A stretch of DNA of 26,593 bases from JBEAOO01 sp041164825 (GTDB lineage: Bacteria > Pseudomonadota > Gammaproteobacteria > Burkholderiales > Burkholderiaceae_C). The translations under genes and the position numbers were made by a program. Below are positions 7,995 to 15,487 of this stretch, piece after piece. The notes under the pieces were generated by a model that did no database searches, was not told where the DNA came from, and saw only the letters and a list, made by a program, of their open reading frames with translations. The stretch spans positions 1-26,593 of the forward strand of contig JBEAOO010000127.1 in assembly GCA_041164825.1 (NCBI GenBank), in the 5' to 3' direction. The first letter of the stretch is position 1. The number at the start of each line of letters is the position of its first letter.

Positions 7995-8648
7995 TCAGCT
8001 GCGGAACAGGCCCAGGCGCTGTGCTTCGAGCGCGGCTTCGGCGCGCGAATTGACGTTGAGCTTGCGGTAGATCTGCTTCACGTAGTCGGCAATGGTGTGG
8101 CGCGACAAATTGAGCTGCACGCCGATCTCGGGCAGCGTGAAGCCCTTGGCCACGCGCAGCAGCACCTCGTTTTCGCGGTCGGTGAGCGACACGTGCGGCA
8201 TGTCGTGCGGGCGCGCCTGCGGTTTGGCCTGGGCCGCGAAGTGCGAAATCATGCGCCGCGCAATCGATGGCGACAGTGGCGGCTCGCCCTGGCTCATGCG
8301 GTTGAGCTGCTCGACGATCAACTCGCGCGCTTGCTCTTTCAGCAGGTAGCCGAAGGCGCCGGCTTGCAGCGCCGGGAACAGGTGCTCGTCGTCGTCGTGG
8401 ATGGTGACCACCACTGACTGCGCTTCGGGTTGCGCGTCGCGCAGGGCTTGGATCACATCGACTCCGGAGCCGTCTGGCAAGCCCAGGTCGCAGAGCGCGA
8501 GGTCGAACTTGACTGCACCGATCAGGGCCAGCGCATCCTGGATGCGAGCGGCTTCAGAAATGTGCGCGCTGGGGAACACCTGCAACACCAGGGCTTTGAG
8601 CCAGGCGCGAATTTCGGGCAGATCTTCCAGCAGCAGAATGTTGTTCAT
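7995..8648 (-). CDS. NarL/FixJ-family response regulator
   Basis: A 217-residue two-component regulator. The receiver domain has the acidic residues in LLLEDL near the N-terminus, phospho-acceptor D54 in LALCDLGLPDGSG, and the conserved Lys in GYLLKEQ (~K104). The C-terminal LuxR-type helix-turn-helix (~150-210) reads LTDRENEVLLRVAKGFTLPEIG, then NLSRHTIADYVKQIYRKL. I prefer the ATG at 8648 over the adjacent GTG at 8651 because GGAG is then 6 nt upstream instead of 3. It is transcribed after the sensor kinase gene with a 72-bp gap, so the two are a cognate pair. The target genes are not evident. Confidence 0.93.
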   Translation of the reverse strand: MNNILLLEDLPEIRAWLKALVLQVFPSAHISEAARIQDALALIGAVKFDLALCDLGLPDGSGVDVIQALRDAQPEAQSVVVTIHDDDEHLFPALQAGAFGYLLKEQARELIVEQLNRMSQGEPPLSPSIARRMISHFAAQAKPQARPHDMPHVSLTDRENEVLLRVAKGFTLPEIGVQLNLSRHTIADYVKQIYRKLNVNSRAEAALEAQRLGLFRS

Positions 8649-8720
8649 CACGGGCTCCAGTGCCTGTCAATCAGGCAACGGCTGATGGTAGCAGTGGAGT
8701 CCGCACCCCAGGAGCCGCTG

Positions 8721-10646
8721 TCAGAGCGGCAGTGTGAGGCGTATCACGGTTCCATAGCCCGGGCCCGACTCGACCAGGCATTGGCCATTCAATTGTTTGG
8801 CGCGGTGCTTCATGCTGGCCATGCCGTGCCCGCGGTCGAGGCGGCCATCAAGCTCCAGCGGAATGCCCTTGCCGTTGTCTTGCACGGCGACCGCGAAGTC
8901 GGTGCCATTGATGTCGAGCGTGACCTGGCACATCGAGGCGCCGCTGTGCTTGATGATGTTGCTGATGGCCTCGCGCAAGATGCGCGTGGTTTGCACAAAG
9001 GCCCGTGCCGGCAGCAGTTGCTCCACCTCGTCGTGCGGGCTGTGCCACTCGACCTCGATGTTGGCCTGGCCGAGCCGCGACACCACCTCGGCGCGCCAGT
9101 CGGCCAGGGCGTCGGAGAGCCGCATCGGTTTGCCCGTGAGGCCGCGCACCGACAGGCGCATTTCTTCCAGCGCCTCGCGCGCCAAGGTGGAGATGCGCTC
9201 GCTCTCACTGGTGTGCACGATGGTCAGCAGCTTGGCGCCGAGGTCGTCGTGCAGGTCGGCGGCGATGCGTTTGCGTTCTTTTTCGGCCACTTGCTCGATG
9301 CGGGCCTCGGCCATCTGCAGGTAGTTGGCTTCGATCTCGGCCGCGGCCAGTTGCACGCGGCTGTCGAGCGTGGCGCGGTCGCTCTCGGCGCTGCGCAGGG
9401 TCTGGGTCAGCACATGCAAGGCACGCACACCGATGGCCACCATCAGCAGGGGAATGCCCACGTCCATCAGCCAGGCCGGTGTGGGGCGCCCGCTCAGCAG
9501 CAGCGCCATGTGCACCGCCAGGCCCAACGCGATCGGCAGGTACAGCCCCACAGACCAGCGGAATTCCAGCGGCTTCTCGATGCGCAGAAGCTTCAGGTTG
9601 ATCACCATGGCTGCCATCACCTCGACCACCAGCAGCACCGTCCAGAAAGCGTTGAGCAGGTAGGTGCGCTCGGGGCCGGCCACCGCCAAGCTCACGGGCA
9701 CCAACAAGGTCTGGCCGACCAGCATGGCCTCGATCAATGCCGACTGGCGGCGCGCGCACCGCAACAGGTATTGCACTGCCGCCAGTGCCACCCAGGGCGT
9801 CAGGCTGATCCACAGTCCGTCAAACATCTGCGGGCCCAACGGCGCTTCCTGCCACCAGCGCCGGGCTGAGAGCACCGACCAGAGCAGGCAGAGCAGACCG
9901 AAATAGAAGTGTGGAGCCGTCCAGTTGCGTTGCGTCCACGACAAGCCCAGCATCAGCGCGCCCATCACCGCCAGCGTGACCGCGCACAGCACGGCCACGG
10001 TGGTGCGCACGCTGCTGGACTGCGACTGCGAGGGGGCCAGCTCCACCAGCGGACCCAGGCGCAGCGCCGACAAGCCGCCGGCCCGTTCTGGCGCGCTCAC
10101 CCGCTGCAGCGCCCAACCGTCGACCCGCAGGTCGAGTTGATTGCCCTGCGCGCGCAGCAGGGCGCCGGGCAAGACCACCAGTTCGCTGCGGTCGCAATTG
10201 CGCGCCACCGGGTCGGTCATGCGGCCGTTGGTGTGCAGGCGGTGGCCGTTGAGTTGCACCTCCAGGTGGCTGCAGGCCCGCTCAATCACCACCGCCAGCA
10301 ACTCGTCCGTGGGGTGGCCGGCGGCCAGATCGAAACTCACCCGGTACCAGATGCTGCCGCTGTAGCCGGGGTGCGAGATGGCCCAATCGTCGGGCAGGTT
10401 GACCGCCTGCGGCACCAGCTGAGCGGGAAAATGATGGCCATCGGCAGCCACGCTGAGCGCTTGCGTCACCTGCAACTCGGCGGCGCGGGCGGCACCCGGC
10501 CCAACTGCGCCCAGCAGCGCCATGAGCAGTGCCACGAGCAGTGCCACGAGCAGCGCCCGCTGCAGTCGTGCGTGCAGCCGGCCGAGTCGTCCAAGGCGTT
10601 CCGGGGGCTGAACCAGGCCGGCGGCGGGCAAGGGGAGTGTGCGCAT
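8721..10646 (-). CDS. Membrane sensor histidine kinase (HisKA_3 type), partner of the NarL-like regulator
   Basis: From the ATG at 10646 the protein has 641 residues. A signal peptide with an unusual ALLVALLVALLMALL core ends near AARA-AE (~residue 56). A periplasmic domain of about 150 residues follows, resembling the beta-sandwich sensor regions that precede seven-helix receptors (YSGSIWYRVSFDL, LEVQLNGHRL). Roughly seven hydrophobic helices then span ~210-420. The dimerisation motif is ERKRIAADLHDDLGAKLL, with the His near residue 465. The ATPase domain has EAISNIIKHSGA, DNGKGIP and GHGMASMKHRA. All kinase boxes look intact. Upstream in-frame codons reach the palindromic element and are not part of the gene. 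The ligand is unknown. Confidence 0.9.
   Translation of the reverse strand: MRTLPLPAAGLVQPPERLGRLGRLHARLQRALLVALLVALLMALLGAVGPGAARAAELQVTQALSVAADGHHFPAQLVPQAVNLPDDWAISHPGYSGSIWYRVSFDLAAGHPTDELLAVVIERACSHLEVQLNGHRLHTNGRMTDPVARNCDRSELVVLPGALLRAQGNQLDLRVDGWALQRVSAPERAGGLSALRLGPLVELAPSQSQSSSVRTTVAVLCAVTLAVMGALMLGLSWTQRNWTAPHFYFGLLCLLWSVLSARRWWQEAPLGPQMFDGLWISLTPWVALAAVQYLLRCARRQSALIEAMLVGQTLLVPVSLAVAGPERTYLLNAFWTVLLVVEVMAAMVINLKLLRIEKPLEFRWSVGLYLPIALGLAVHMALLLSGRPTPAWLMDVGIPLLMVAIGVRALHVLTQTLRSAESDRATLDSRVQLAAAEIEANYLQMAEARIEQVAEKERKRIAADLHDDLGAKLLTIVHTSESERISTLAREALEEMRLSVRGLTGKPMRLSDALADWRAEVVSRLGQANIEVEWHSPHDEVEQLLPARAFVQTTRILREAISNIIKHSGASMCQVTLDINGTDFAVAVQDNGKGIPLELDGRLDRGHGMASMKHRAKQLNGQCLVESGPGYGTVIRLTLPL
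10519..10554 (-). repeat. Three tandem 12-bp repeats in the kinase signal peptide
   Basis: On the plus strand the unit GCCAYGAGCAGY occurs three times back to back (10519-10530, 10531-10542, 10543-10554). On the minus strand it encodes the repeated ALLV/ALLM of the signal-peptide core. Because 12 is a multiple of 3, gain or loss of units would keep the frame and change the hydrophobic length by four residues. Confidence 0.8.
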
Positions 10647-10728
10647 GGGCCGGCATTGTGCAGGATGGCCCCCCCGGATCGGGCCGGGCGTGGTGCCGCT
10701 TGCAGCGACAATCTGTCGATTCTTTGTG

Positions 10729-11009
10729 AGAGTGTGTGAATGACATGAATGACATCCGCGTGAGGCCCCAAAGCGGGTGCCAGGCCATGGAGACGCTCGA
10801 CGCAACACCCCGCCGGGCGGGTGGTTCGGCGAGCATGTGCAACAACGAGTGGGGCCACTTTGGGGTCTCAGCCTTCGGGCCGGGCGGCGCAAGCCGCCGG
10901 GGCGCGTTGCGCCGCTTGCCCGGGCCACCCGCCCGGGACGCACGCCGCGCCTTCCCCAGCGTCTTGCGCCACTCCGGCGCGGATGCCATTCATGTCATTC
11001 ACACCCTCT
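10729..11009. repeat. 281-bp palindromic element between the sensor kinase and phoH
   Basis: Outer arms at 10729-10760 and 10978-11009 are 32-nt inverted copies with two mismatches and contain the tandem GAATGACAT GAATGACAT. Inside lies a second inverted pair (10761-10773 with 10858-10870, one mismatch). Several tight GC hairpins follow: GGCGGC-GCAA-GCCGCC at 10883-10898, GGCGC-GTT-GCGCC at 10901-10913 and a 7-bp stem, CCCGGGC at 10919-10925 with GCCCGGG at 10931-10937. It fills most of the 376-bp gap between two divergent genes. The right edge abuts the phoH ribosome site. Frames crossing it extend neighbouring genes only artificially, and I see no protein of its own. Confidence 0.75.
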
Positions 11010-11022
11010 GAGGTTTGCCCCT

Positions 11023-11979
11023 GTGATCTTGCGCCACGACTTTGCTCCGCTCGACAACTTGCGCCTGGCCCACTTGTGCGGCAGCCTGGACGGCCACCTG
11101 CGCGACATCGAAGCCGCGTTCAACGTCAGCATCCGCCGGCGCAACGAAGCGTTTCGCATTGAGGGCCTGAAGGCCGGGGCCGAGAAGGCGGTGGAGGTGT
11201 TGATGGCGCTGTATGAGCGTGCGCAGCGCCCGATTCCGGCCGAGGCCTTGCAGCTGGCGCTGGTGAGCGCCGAGCGCGGTGATGCGCCGGTGGCCGAGGA
11301 CGAGGCCGTGGTGCTGCGCACCCGCCGCAGCGACCTGGCCGGCCGCACTGCCAACCAGCGCAGCTACCTGCAGCAAATCCTCACCCACGACATCAGCTTC
11401 GGCATCGGCCCTGCGGGCACGGGCAAGACCTTTTTGGCCGTGGCCTGTGCGGTGGATGCGCTGGAGCGCAGCACGGTGCAGCGCATCATCCTGACCCGCC
11501 CGGCGGTGGAGGCCGGCGAGCACCTGGGCTTTTTGCCGGGCGACCTGGCGCAGAAGGTGGACCCGTATTTGCGCCCCTTGTACGACGCGCTCTACGACCT
11601 GATGGGCATGGAGAAGGTGACCCGCGCGTTTGAGAAGGGCACCATCGAAGTGGCGCCCCTGGCCTTCATGCGCGGGCGCACGCTCAACCATGCGTTTGTC
11701 ATCTTGGACGAGGCGCAGAACACCTCGGCCGAGCAGATGAAGATGTTCCTCACCCGCATCGGTTTTGGCAGCAAGTGCGTGGTGACGGGCGATGTGAGTC
11801 AGATCGACCTGCCCAAGGGCCAGCTCAGCGGTTTGGTCGACGCCGAGCGTGTGCTGCGCGATGTGCGCGGCGTGGCCACCACTTACTTCACGTCGGCCGA
11901 TGTGGTGCGCCACCCGCTGGTGGCGCGCATCGTTGAGGCCTATGAGGCGGCGCAGAAGTTGTCGGGTGGCCGCGCCTGA
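11023..11979 (+). CDS. PhoH family ATPase (PhoL/YbeZ-like)
   Basis: A 318-residue P-loop protein starting at GTG 11023 (VILRHDFAPLDNLRLAHLCG), the usual start of betaproteobacterial PhoH-like proteins. The in-frame codons upstream lie in the palindromic element. An N-terminal KH-like segment is followed by Walker A GPAGTGKT (129-136) and Walker B VILDEAQNTS. GAGG at 11009-11012 is the only ribosome site and is 10 nt from the GTG. The neighbour ybeY, 62 bp downstream, is the classic partner: in enterobacteria YbeZ and YbeY act in rRNA maturation and ribosome quality control. The usual third partner, a CorC-like gene, does not follow here. Confidence 0.93.
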   Translation: MILRHDFAPLDNLRLAHLCGSLDGHLRDIEAAFNVSIRRRNEAFRIEGLKAGAEKAVEVLMALYERAQRPIPAEALQLALVSAERGDAPVAEDEAVVLRTRRSDLAGRTANQRSYLQQILTHDISFGIGPAGTGKTFLAVACAVDALERSTVQRIILTRPAVEAGEHLGFLPGDLAQKVDPYLRPLYDALYDLMGMEKVTRAFEKGTIEVAPLAFMRGRTLNHAFVILDEAQNTSAEQMKMFLTRIGFGSKCVVTGDVSQIDLPKGQLSGLVDAERVLRDVRGVATTYFTSADVVRHPLVARIVEAYEAAQKLSGGRA

Positions 11980-12041
11980 GGGCGCTGGCTGCCGCTGAAT
12001 CCACCCGTCCCGAATCCACCCTGCATCTCGAAGACCCCGCC

Positions 12042-12506
12042 ATGGCCCACACTGCCCGCCCCCGCTTGAGCTTGTCCCTGCAATTCGCGCCCGATCCGGT
12101 GGCGCGTGCGCACCGCACCGTGATCTCGCGCAGCCAAGTCACCCGCGCCATCCGCGCCGCGCTCAGCCTGCCGGGTGAGATCACCGTGCGCATCGTCGGC
12201 GCCGAAGAGGGCCAAACCTTGAACCGCGAGTACCGCGCCAAGGACTACGCCACCAATGTGCTCACCTTCGACTACAGCCACGAGCCGGTGGTGAGCGCCG
12301 ACCTGGTGCTGTGCGCGCCGGTGGTGGCCGCTGAAGCGGCCGAGCAGGGCATCGCGCTCACCGATCACTACCTGCACCTGCTGGTGCACGGCACGCTGCA
12401 TGCGCAGGGCCACGACCACGACGACGAGGCCGAGGCGACCGAGATGGAGGCGCTGGAGACCGCGGTGCTGGCCGGCTTGGGTGTGGCCGATCCCTACGCG
12501 CGCTGA
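12042..12506 (+). CDS. ybeY: Endoribonuclease YbeY (rRNA maturation)
   Basis: A 154-residue single-strand RNase needed for 16S rRNA 3'-end processing and ribosome quality control. The metal-binding motif HxxxHxxxxxH is present as H116-GTL-H120-AQGHD-H126, and NREYRAKDYATNVLTF matches the conserved central segment. Length is normal. It follows phoH in the same direction, as in most proteobacteria. It is convergent with the CorA-like gene and separated from it by an 88-bp gap that contains a long G tract. Confidence 0.95.
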   Translation: MAHTARPRLSLSLQFAPDPVARAHRTVISRSQVTRAIRAALSLPGEITVRIVGAEEGQTLNREYRAKDYATNVLTFDYSHEPVVSADLVLCAPVVAAEAAEQGIALTDHYLHLLVHGTLHAQGHDHDDEAEATEMEALETAVLAGLGVADPYAR

Positions 12507-12561
12507 AGGCGGTTGGGGCGCGATGCCGCAGTGATGGCCCGGTGGGGCTCGGGGGATGTTC

Positions 12562-12573
12562 GGGGGGGGGGGG
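12562..12573 (+). repeat. Poly-G tract of 12
   Basis: Twelve consecutive G residues in the convergent gap between ybeY and the CorA-like gene. They are followed by CTGCGCG and CCCC, so part can fold as a G-C hairpin. It is outside both reading frames. Confidence 0.85.
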
Positions 12574-12594
12574 CTGCGCGCCCCGTGGCCGGGT

Positions 12595-13701
12595 TCACTC
12601 GTCCGCGCTGAGCAGCCGCTTGCGCCAGAAGTACCAAGCCAGCCCGGCGCCCACCAGCGCCATCGCGCCCGCCACGCCCCAAAAGCCGCGCGCGCTGTGG
12701 ATCAGTGGCAGGCCTTCGAAGTTCATGCCGAAAAAGCCCGTCACCAGGTTCAGCGGCAAGAAGATGGCGGTCAGCACGGTGAGCGTGCGCATGATGTCGT
12801 TGGTGCGGTTGCCCTGCAGCGAGAGGTGCATCTGCACGGCAGTCTCTGACGAATTTTCCAGCCGCCGCACATGGCTGAGCACGCGCTCGATGTGTTCCAG
12901 CACGTCGCGCGAGCGCACGCTGAGCAACTCCAATTCGCGTTGCTGGGCGGGCTCGGCGGGGCGCGGCCATTCGGCCAGCGCGTCGATCCACTCGACCAAT
13001 GCGCTGCGTTGGTCCTCGCAGGTGTCTTCCAGCAGGTGCAGCGCGTTGCGCGAGTCGAGCAGCAACTGCCAATGGTTGAAGCGCCCGCGTGGGTTGAACA
13101 GGTCTTGCTGCAGCACCGCGAACTGCTTGGTCAGCAGGCGGCGCAGGTCGAGGTAGCTGTCCACCATGTGGTTGACCATGCGCAGCATCAGATCGGCCGT
13201 GCTGGTGGGCATGCGCGTGGCGCCGCGGCCCTCGGCACTCTGGGCGGTGGCCAGCCGCTGGGCAAAGAAGTCGCGCACCGCGCAGTCGGCCGGGTGCACG
13301 GTGAGCAGCACCCGGTCGAACACCGCAAAGCCCACTGGGCTGGTGTCGATCGCCTTGAGGGCTTCACGTGCGCTCACTGGCGTGCCGTGGGTGTCATCCA
13401 AGAACAAGGCCGCGCTGCCTTCGCCCGCGGCCAGTCGGCGAAACACCAGCAGGTCGTACCACGAGGTGTAGTCGAAGTGCGAAGGCAGTTGGTTGCTCAG
13501 CAGGTCGGACACATGCAAGTCCACCAACTGTCCGCCGGTCCAGCGCTGCAGCGCGCTTTGCAGCGCCGCCACGTTCACCTCAAATTCGCGCCGCGCACAG
13601 CTCACCCACAGGTAGCCCTGTTCGGGCAGCGAGGCCGGCAGCCCCCCGCTCGGGTCGGTGAGTTCGGCGAACTGCTCGCCCTGAATGTGGAAGCTGCGCA
13701 T
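12595..13701 (-). CDS. CorA-family divalent cation transporter (CorA/ZntB-like)
   Basis: A 368-residue protein with a large cytoplasmic N-terminal domain, a long helical stretch (~150-300), and two C-terminal membrane helices. The signature GMN is at about 325-327 (VTGFFGMNFEGLP), directly after helix 1 (LTAIFLPLNLV). Helix 2 is GVAGAMALVGAGLAWYFW, and the chain ends in the basic RKRLL. The family carries Mg2+, Co2+ or Zn2+ through a pentameric pore, and the sequence does not separate CorA from ZntB function. It lies 24 bp after hemB on the same strand, so it is probably cotranscribed. HemB here is the Mg-type enzyme, which makes a magnesium link plausible but unproven. Confidence 0.9.
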   Translation of the reverse strand: MRSFHIQGEQFAELTDPSGGLPASLPEQGYLWVSCARREFEVNVAALQSALQRWTGGQLVDLHVSDLLSNQLPSHFDYTSWYDLLVFRRLAAGEGSAALFLDDTHGTPVSAREALKAIDTSPVGFAVFDRVLLTVHPADCAVRDFFAQRLATAQSAEGRGATRMPTSTADLMLRMVNHMVDSYLDLRRLLTKQFAVLQQDLFNPRGRFNHWQLLLDSRNALHLLEDTCEDQRSALVEWIDALAEWPRPAEPAQQRELELLSVRSRDVLEHIERVLSHVRRLENSSETAVQMHLSLQGNRTNDIMRTLTVLTAIFLPLNLVTGFFGMNFEGLPLIHSARGFWGVAGAMALVGAGLAWYFWRKRLLSADE

Positions 13702-13725
13702 GGGGTGGCGGTGGCGCGCTGCCGA

Positions 13726-14733
13726 TCAGGCCTGCGCCTTGAGCAGCCGCGCGGCGTCGCGAGCGAAATAGGTCAGCACGCCATCGGCGCCAGCGCGGCG
13801 GAAGGCCAGCAGGCTCTCCATCATCACCGCGTCGTGGTCGAGCCAGCCATTGGCTGCAGCCGCCTTGAGCATGGCGTACTCGCCGCTCACTTGGTAGGCG
13901 AAGGTCGGCACCTTGAACTCGTCTTTCACGCGGCGCACGATGTCGAGGTAGGGCATGCCGGGTTTCACCATCACCATGTCGGCGCCTTCGGCCAAATCAA
14001 GCGCCACCTCGCGCAGCGCTTCGTCGCTGTTGGCCGGGTTCATTTGGTAGACCTTTTTGTTGCTCTTGCCGAGGTTGCCGGCCGAGCCCACGGCGTCGCG
14101 GAAGGGGCCGTAAAACGCACTCGCGTACTTGGCGCTGTAGGCCATGATGCGGGTGTGGATGTGGCCCTGCGCTTCGAGCGCACTGCGGATGGCACCGATG
14201 CGGCCGTCCATCATGTCGCTGGGGGCCACGATGTCGACGCCGGCTTCGGCCTGCACCAACGCCTGGCGGGTGAGCATCTCCACCGTGGGGTCGTTGACGA
14301 TGTAGCCGGTGTCGTCCAGCAGGCCGTCTTGGCCGTGGCTGGTGTAGGGGTCGAGCGCCACATCGGTGAGCACACCCAGCTCCGGAAATCGGGCCTTGAG
14401 CGCGCGAACGGCGGTGGGCACCAGGCCCTCGGGGTTCAGCGCCTCAAGGCCGTCTTCGGTTTTGCGCGCGGTATCGATCACCGGGAACAGCGCCAGCACC
14501 GGGATGCCGAGCGTCACGCAGTCTTCGGCCACGGCCAGCAGGCGGTCCACGCTCAGGCGCTGTACGCCGGGCATCGAGGCCACGTCTTGCGCCTGGTTGT
14601 GGCCTTCCAGCACGAACACCGGCAGGATCAGGTTGCTGGCGTGCAGGTGGTTTTCTTGCACCAGGGCACGGGTGAAAACATCGCGGCGCAAACGGCGCGG
14701 GCGGTTGGCAGGGTAGGGGGCGGGAGTGTGCAC
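13726..14733 (-). CDS. hemB: Delta-aminolevulinic acid dehydratase (porphobilinogen synthase)
   Basis: A 335-residue cytosolic enzyme that condenses two aminolevulinate molecules to porphobilinogen. The catalytic lysines are K202 (AYSAKYASAFYGPF) and K257 (MVMVKPGMPYLD). The metal loop reads DVALDPYTSHGQDG (~124-137), with Asp in place of the three Cys of zinc enzymes, so this is the Mg2+/K+-dependent type. The start is GTG 14733, the first start codon before the conserved RPRRLRRDVFTRALVQE region. It leads a probable hemB-corA unit and diverges from the small-RNA candidate and the HemJ-like gene. Confidence 0.97.
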   Translation of the reverse strand: MHTPAPYPANRPRRLRRDVFTRALVQENHLHASNLILPVFVLEGHNQAQDVASMPGVQRLSVDRLLAVAEDCVTLGIPVLALFPVIDTARKTEDGLEALNPEGLVPTAVRALKARFPELGVLTDVALDPYTSHGQDGLLDDTGYIVNDPTVEMLTRQALVQAEAGVDIVAPSDMMDGRIGAIRSALEAQGHIHTRIMAYSAKYASAFYGPFRDAVGSAGNLGKSNKKVYQMNPANSDEALREVALDLAEGADMVMVKPGMPYLDIVRRVKDEFKVPTFAYQVSGEYAMLKAAAANGWLDHDAVMMESLLAFRRAGADGVLTYFARDAARLLKAQA

Positions 14734-14848
14734 GTGGGGTGTCCGGCAAAGGGCTGCGGGAGGTGGCCGAAGTGGCCCGCCAGACCGTCAGCGGAAAAGT
14801 CCCTCACTGTATAAGTGATTTCCTCAACACCTTGGCTGCGGGCAGTTC

Positions 14849-14857
14849 TGATAAAAT
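14849..14857 (+). promoter_or_regulatory. Extended -10 promoter of the small-RNA candidate
   Basis: TGATAAAAT, that is TG plus one base plus TAAAAT, fits an extended -10 element. The expected transcription start is near 14863-14865. A TTGGCT lies upstream at 14832-14837, but its spacing of 14 bp is short for a -35 box. Confidence 0.5.
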
Positions 14858-14862
14858 CTGCA

Positions 14863-14979
14863 ATGGATGATAGCCGCAAGGTGATCGTCCCCTGCTTTTC
14901 CTCCCTGAGCAGGAAGCCTTGCCGTGATGACAGCGAATGGGCTTTTCTACCCCAGCCCTTTCAGGGCTGGGGTTTTTTT
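14863..14979 (+). ncRNA. Candidate small RNA with a CCUCC loop, ~117 nt
   Basis: Between an extended -10 and a strong terminator lies a short sequence with nested pairing. GCAAGG (14876-14881) pairs with CCTTGC (14917-14922), enclosing CCTGCT (14891-14896) paired with AGCAGG (14908-14913). The 11-nt inner loop is TTTCCTCCCTG, which shows an unpaired anti-Shine-Dalgarno-like CCUCC. The terminator helix forms the 3' end. A frame opened by ATG 14863 runs straight through the terminator, so coding is unlikely. I do not match it to 6S RNA, 4.5S RNA, tmRNA or RNase P RNA. It could instead be the attenuated leader of the HemJ-like gene. Confidence 0.5.
14949..14979 (+). terminator. Rho-independent terminator
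   Basis: A perfect 10-bp stem (ACCCCAGCCC at 14949-14958, GGGCTGGGGT at 14964-14973) with loop TTTCA is followed by a run of seven T (14973-14979). The T run exists only in the plus direction, so it ends plus-strand transcripts starting near 14863. Confidence 0.92.
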
Positions 14980-15044
14980 ATTCTGGCGCCGATTCAGCCG
15001 GCCCCGAGCGCTCCCGCCGGCCGATCTGCCGGCATCTGCATGCG

Positions 15045-15050
15045 TATCAT
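15045..15050 (+). promoter_or_regulatory. -10-like hexamer 6 nt before the HemJ-like gene
   Basis: TATCAT, spacer GCGGCG, then ATG at 15057. It lies beyond the terminator, so the HemJ-like gene needs its own start. No clear -35 box is seen. Confidence 0.45.
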
Positions 15051-15056
15051 GCGGCG

Positions 15057-15479
15057 ATGCTCTGGATCAAAGCCTTCCACATCCTCTTCGTCGCCAGCTG
15101 GTTCGCTGGCCTCTTCTATCTGCCCCGCATTTTCGTCAACCTCGCCGATGTGCAGGCCGACAGCCATGCCGAGCGCGAGCGCTTGCTGCTGATGGCGCGT
15201 CGCTTGTTTCGCTTCATGACGCTGTTGGCGCTGCCCGCCATCGGCCTGGGCCTGTGGATGTGGCTCGGCTACCGCGACGCCTGGGTGGGCGGCTGGTTGC
15301 ACGCCAAGCTCACGCTGGTGGTGTTGGTCATCGGCTATCACCATGCCTGCTGGTCGATCCTGAAGAAGTTTGAACTCGCCGCCAACCGCCGTTCGGCGCG
15401 TTGGTTCCGCGTGTTCAATGAAGTGGCCGTGCTGTTGTTCGGCGCGATCGTCGTGCTGGTGGTCGTCAAGCCCTTCTGA
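15057..15479 (+). CDS. HemJ/CopD-like membrane protein (UPF0093)
   Basis: A 140-residue inner-membrane protein with about four helices: the N-terminal AFHILFVASWFAGLFYLPRIFV, LLALPAIGLGLWMWL, AKLTLVVLVIGYHHACW and the C-terminal AVLLFGAIVVLVVV. The start MLWIKAFHILFVASWFAGLFYLPRIFV is characteristic of the UPF0093 family, which includes HemJ, the protoporphyrinogen IX oxidase of many proteobacteria lacking HemG and HemY. His in the first helix and HH in the third are the expected haem-linked positions. Its place next to hemB supports a tetrapyrrole role, but the family is also annotated CopD-like, so function is inferred. Confidence 0.85.
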   Translation: MLWIKAFHILFVASWFAGLFYLPRIFVNLADVQADSHAERERLLLMARRLFRFMTLLALPAIGLGLWMWLGYRDAWVGGWLHAKLTLVVLVIGYHHACWSILKKFELAANRRSARWFRVFNEVAVLLFGAIVVLVVVKPF

Positions 15480-15487
15480 GCGTCGAC

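Noticed and set aside
8430..9869. A 479-codon plus-strand frame opposite the two-component genes
   Set aside because: Shadow of the sensor kinase and regulator, both of which have complete motif sets on the minus strand.
10282..11009. Frames that would extend the sensor kinase upstream or start phoH early
   Set aside because: They consist of the palindromic element. The kinase has a proper signal peptide from 10646 and PhoH proteins begin at the VILRHDF position (11023).
12871..14814. A 647-codon open frame antisense to the CorA-like gene and hemB
   Set aside because: It crosses two recognised genes and their gap, and the translation is low-complexity and His/Gln/Val-rich without motifs.
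14863..15192. A small leaderless protein starting at ATG 14863
   Set aside because: The frame runs through a perfect intrinsic terminator and on into the HemJ-like gene in another frame, so it would not be translated as such.
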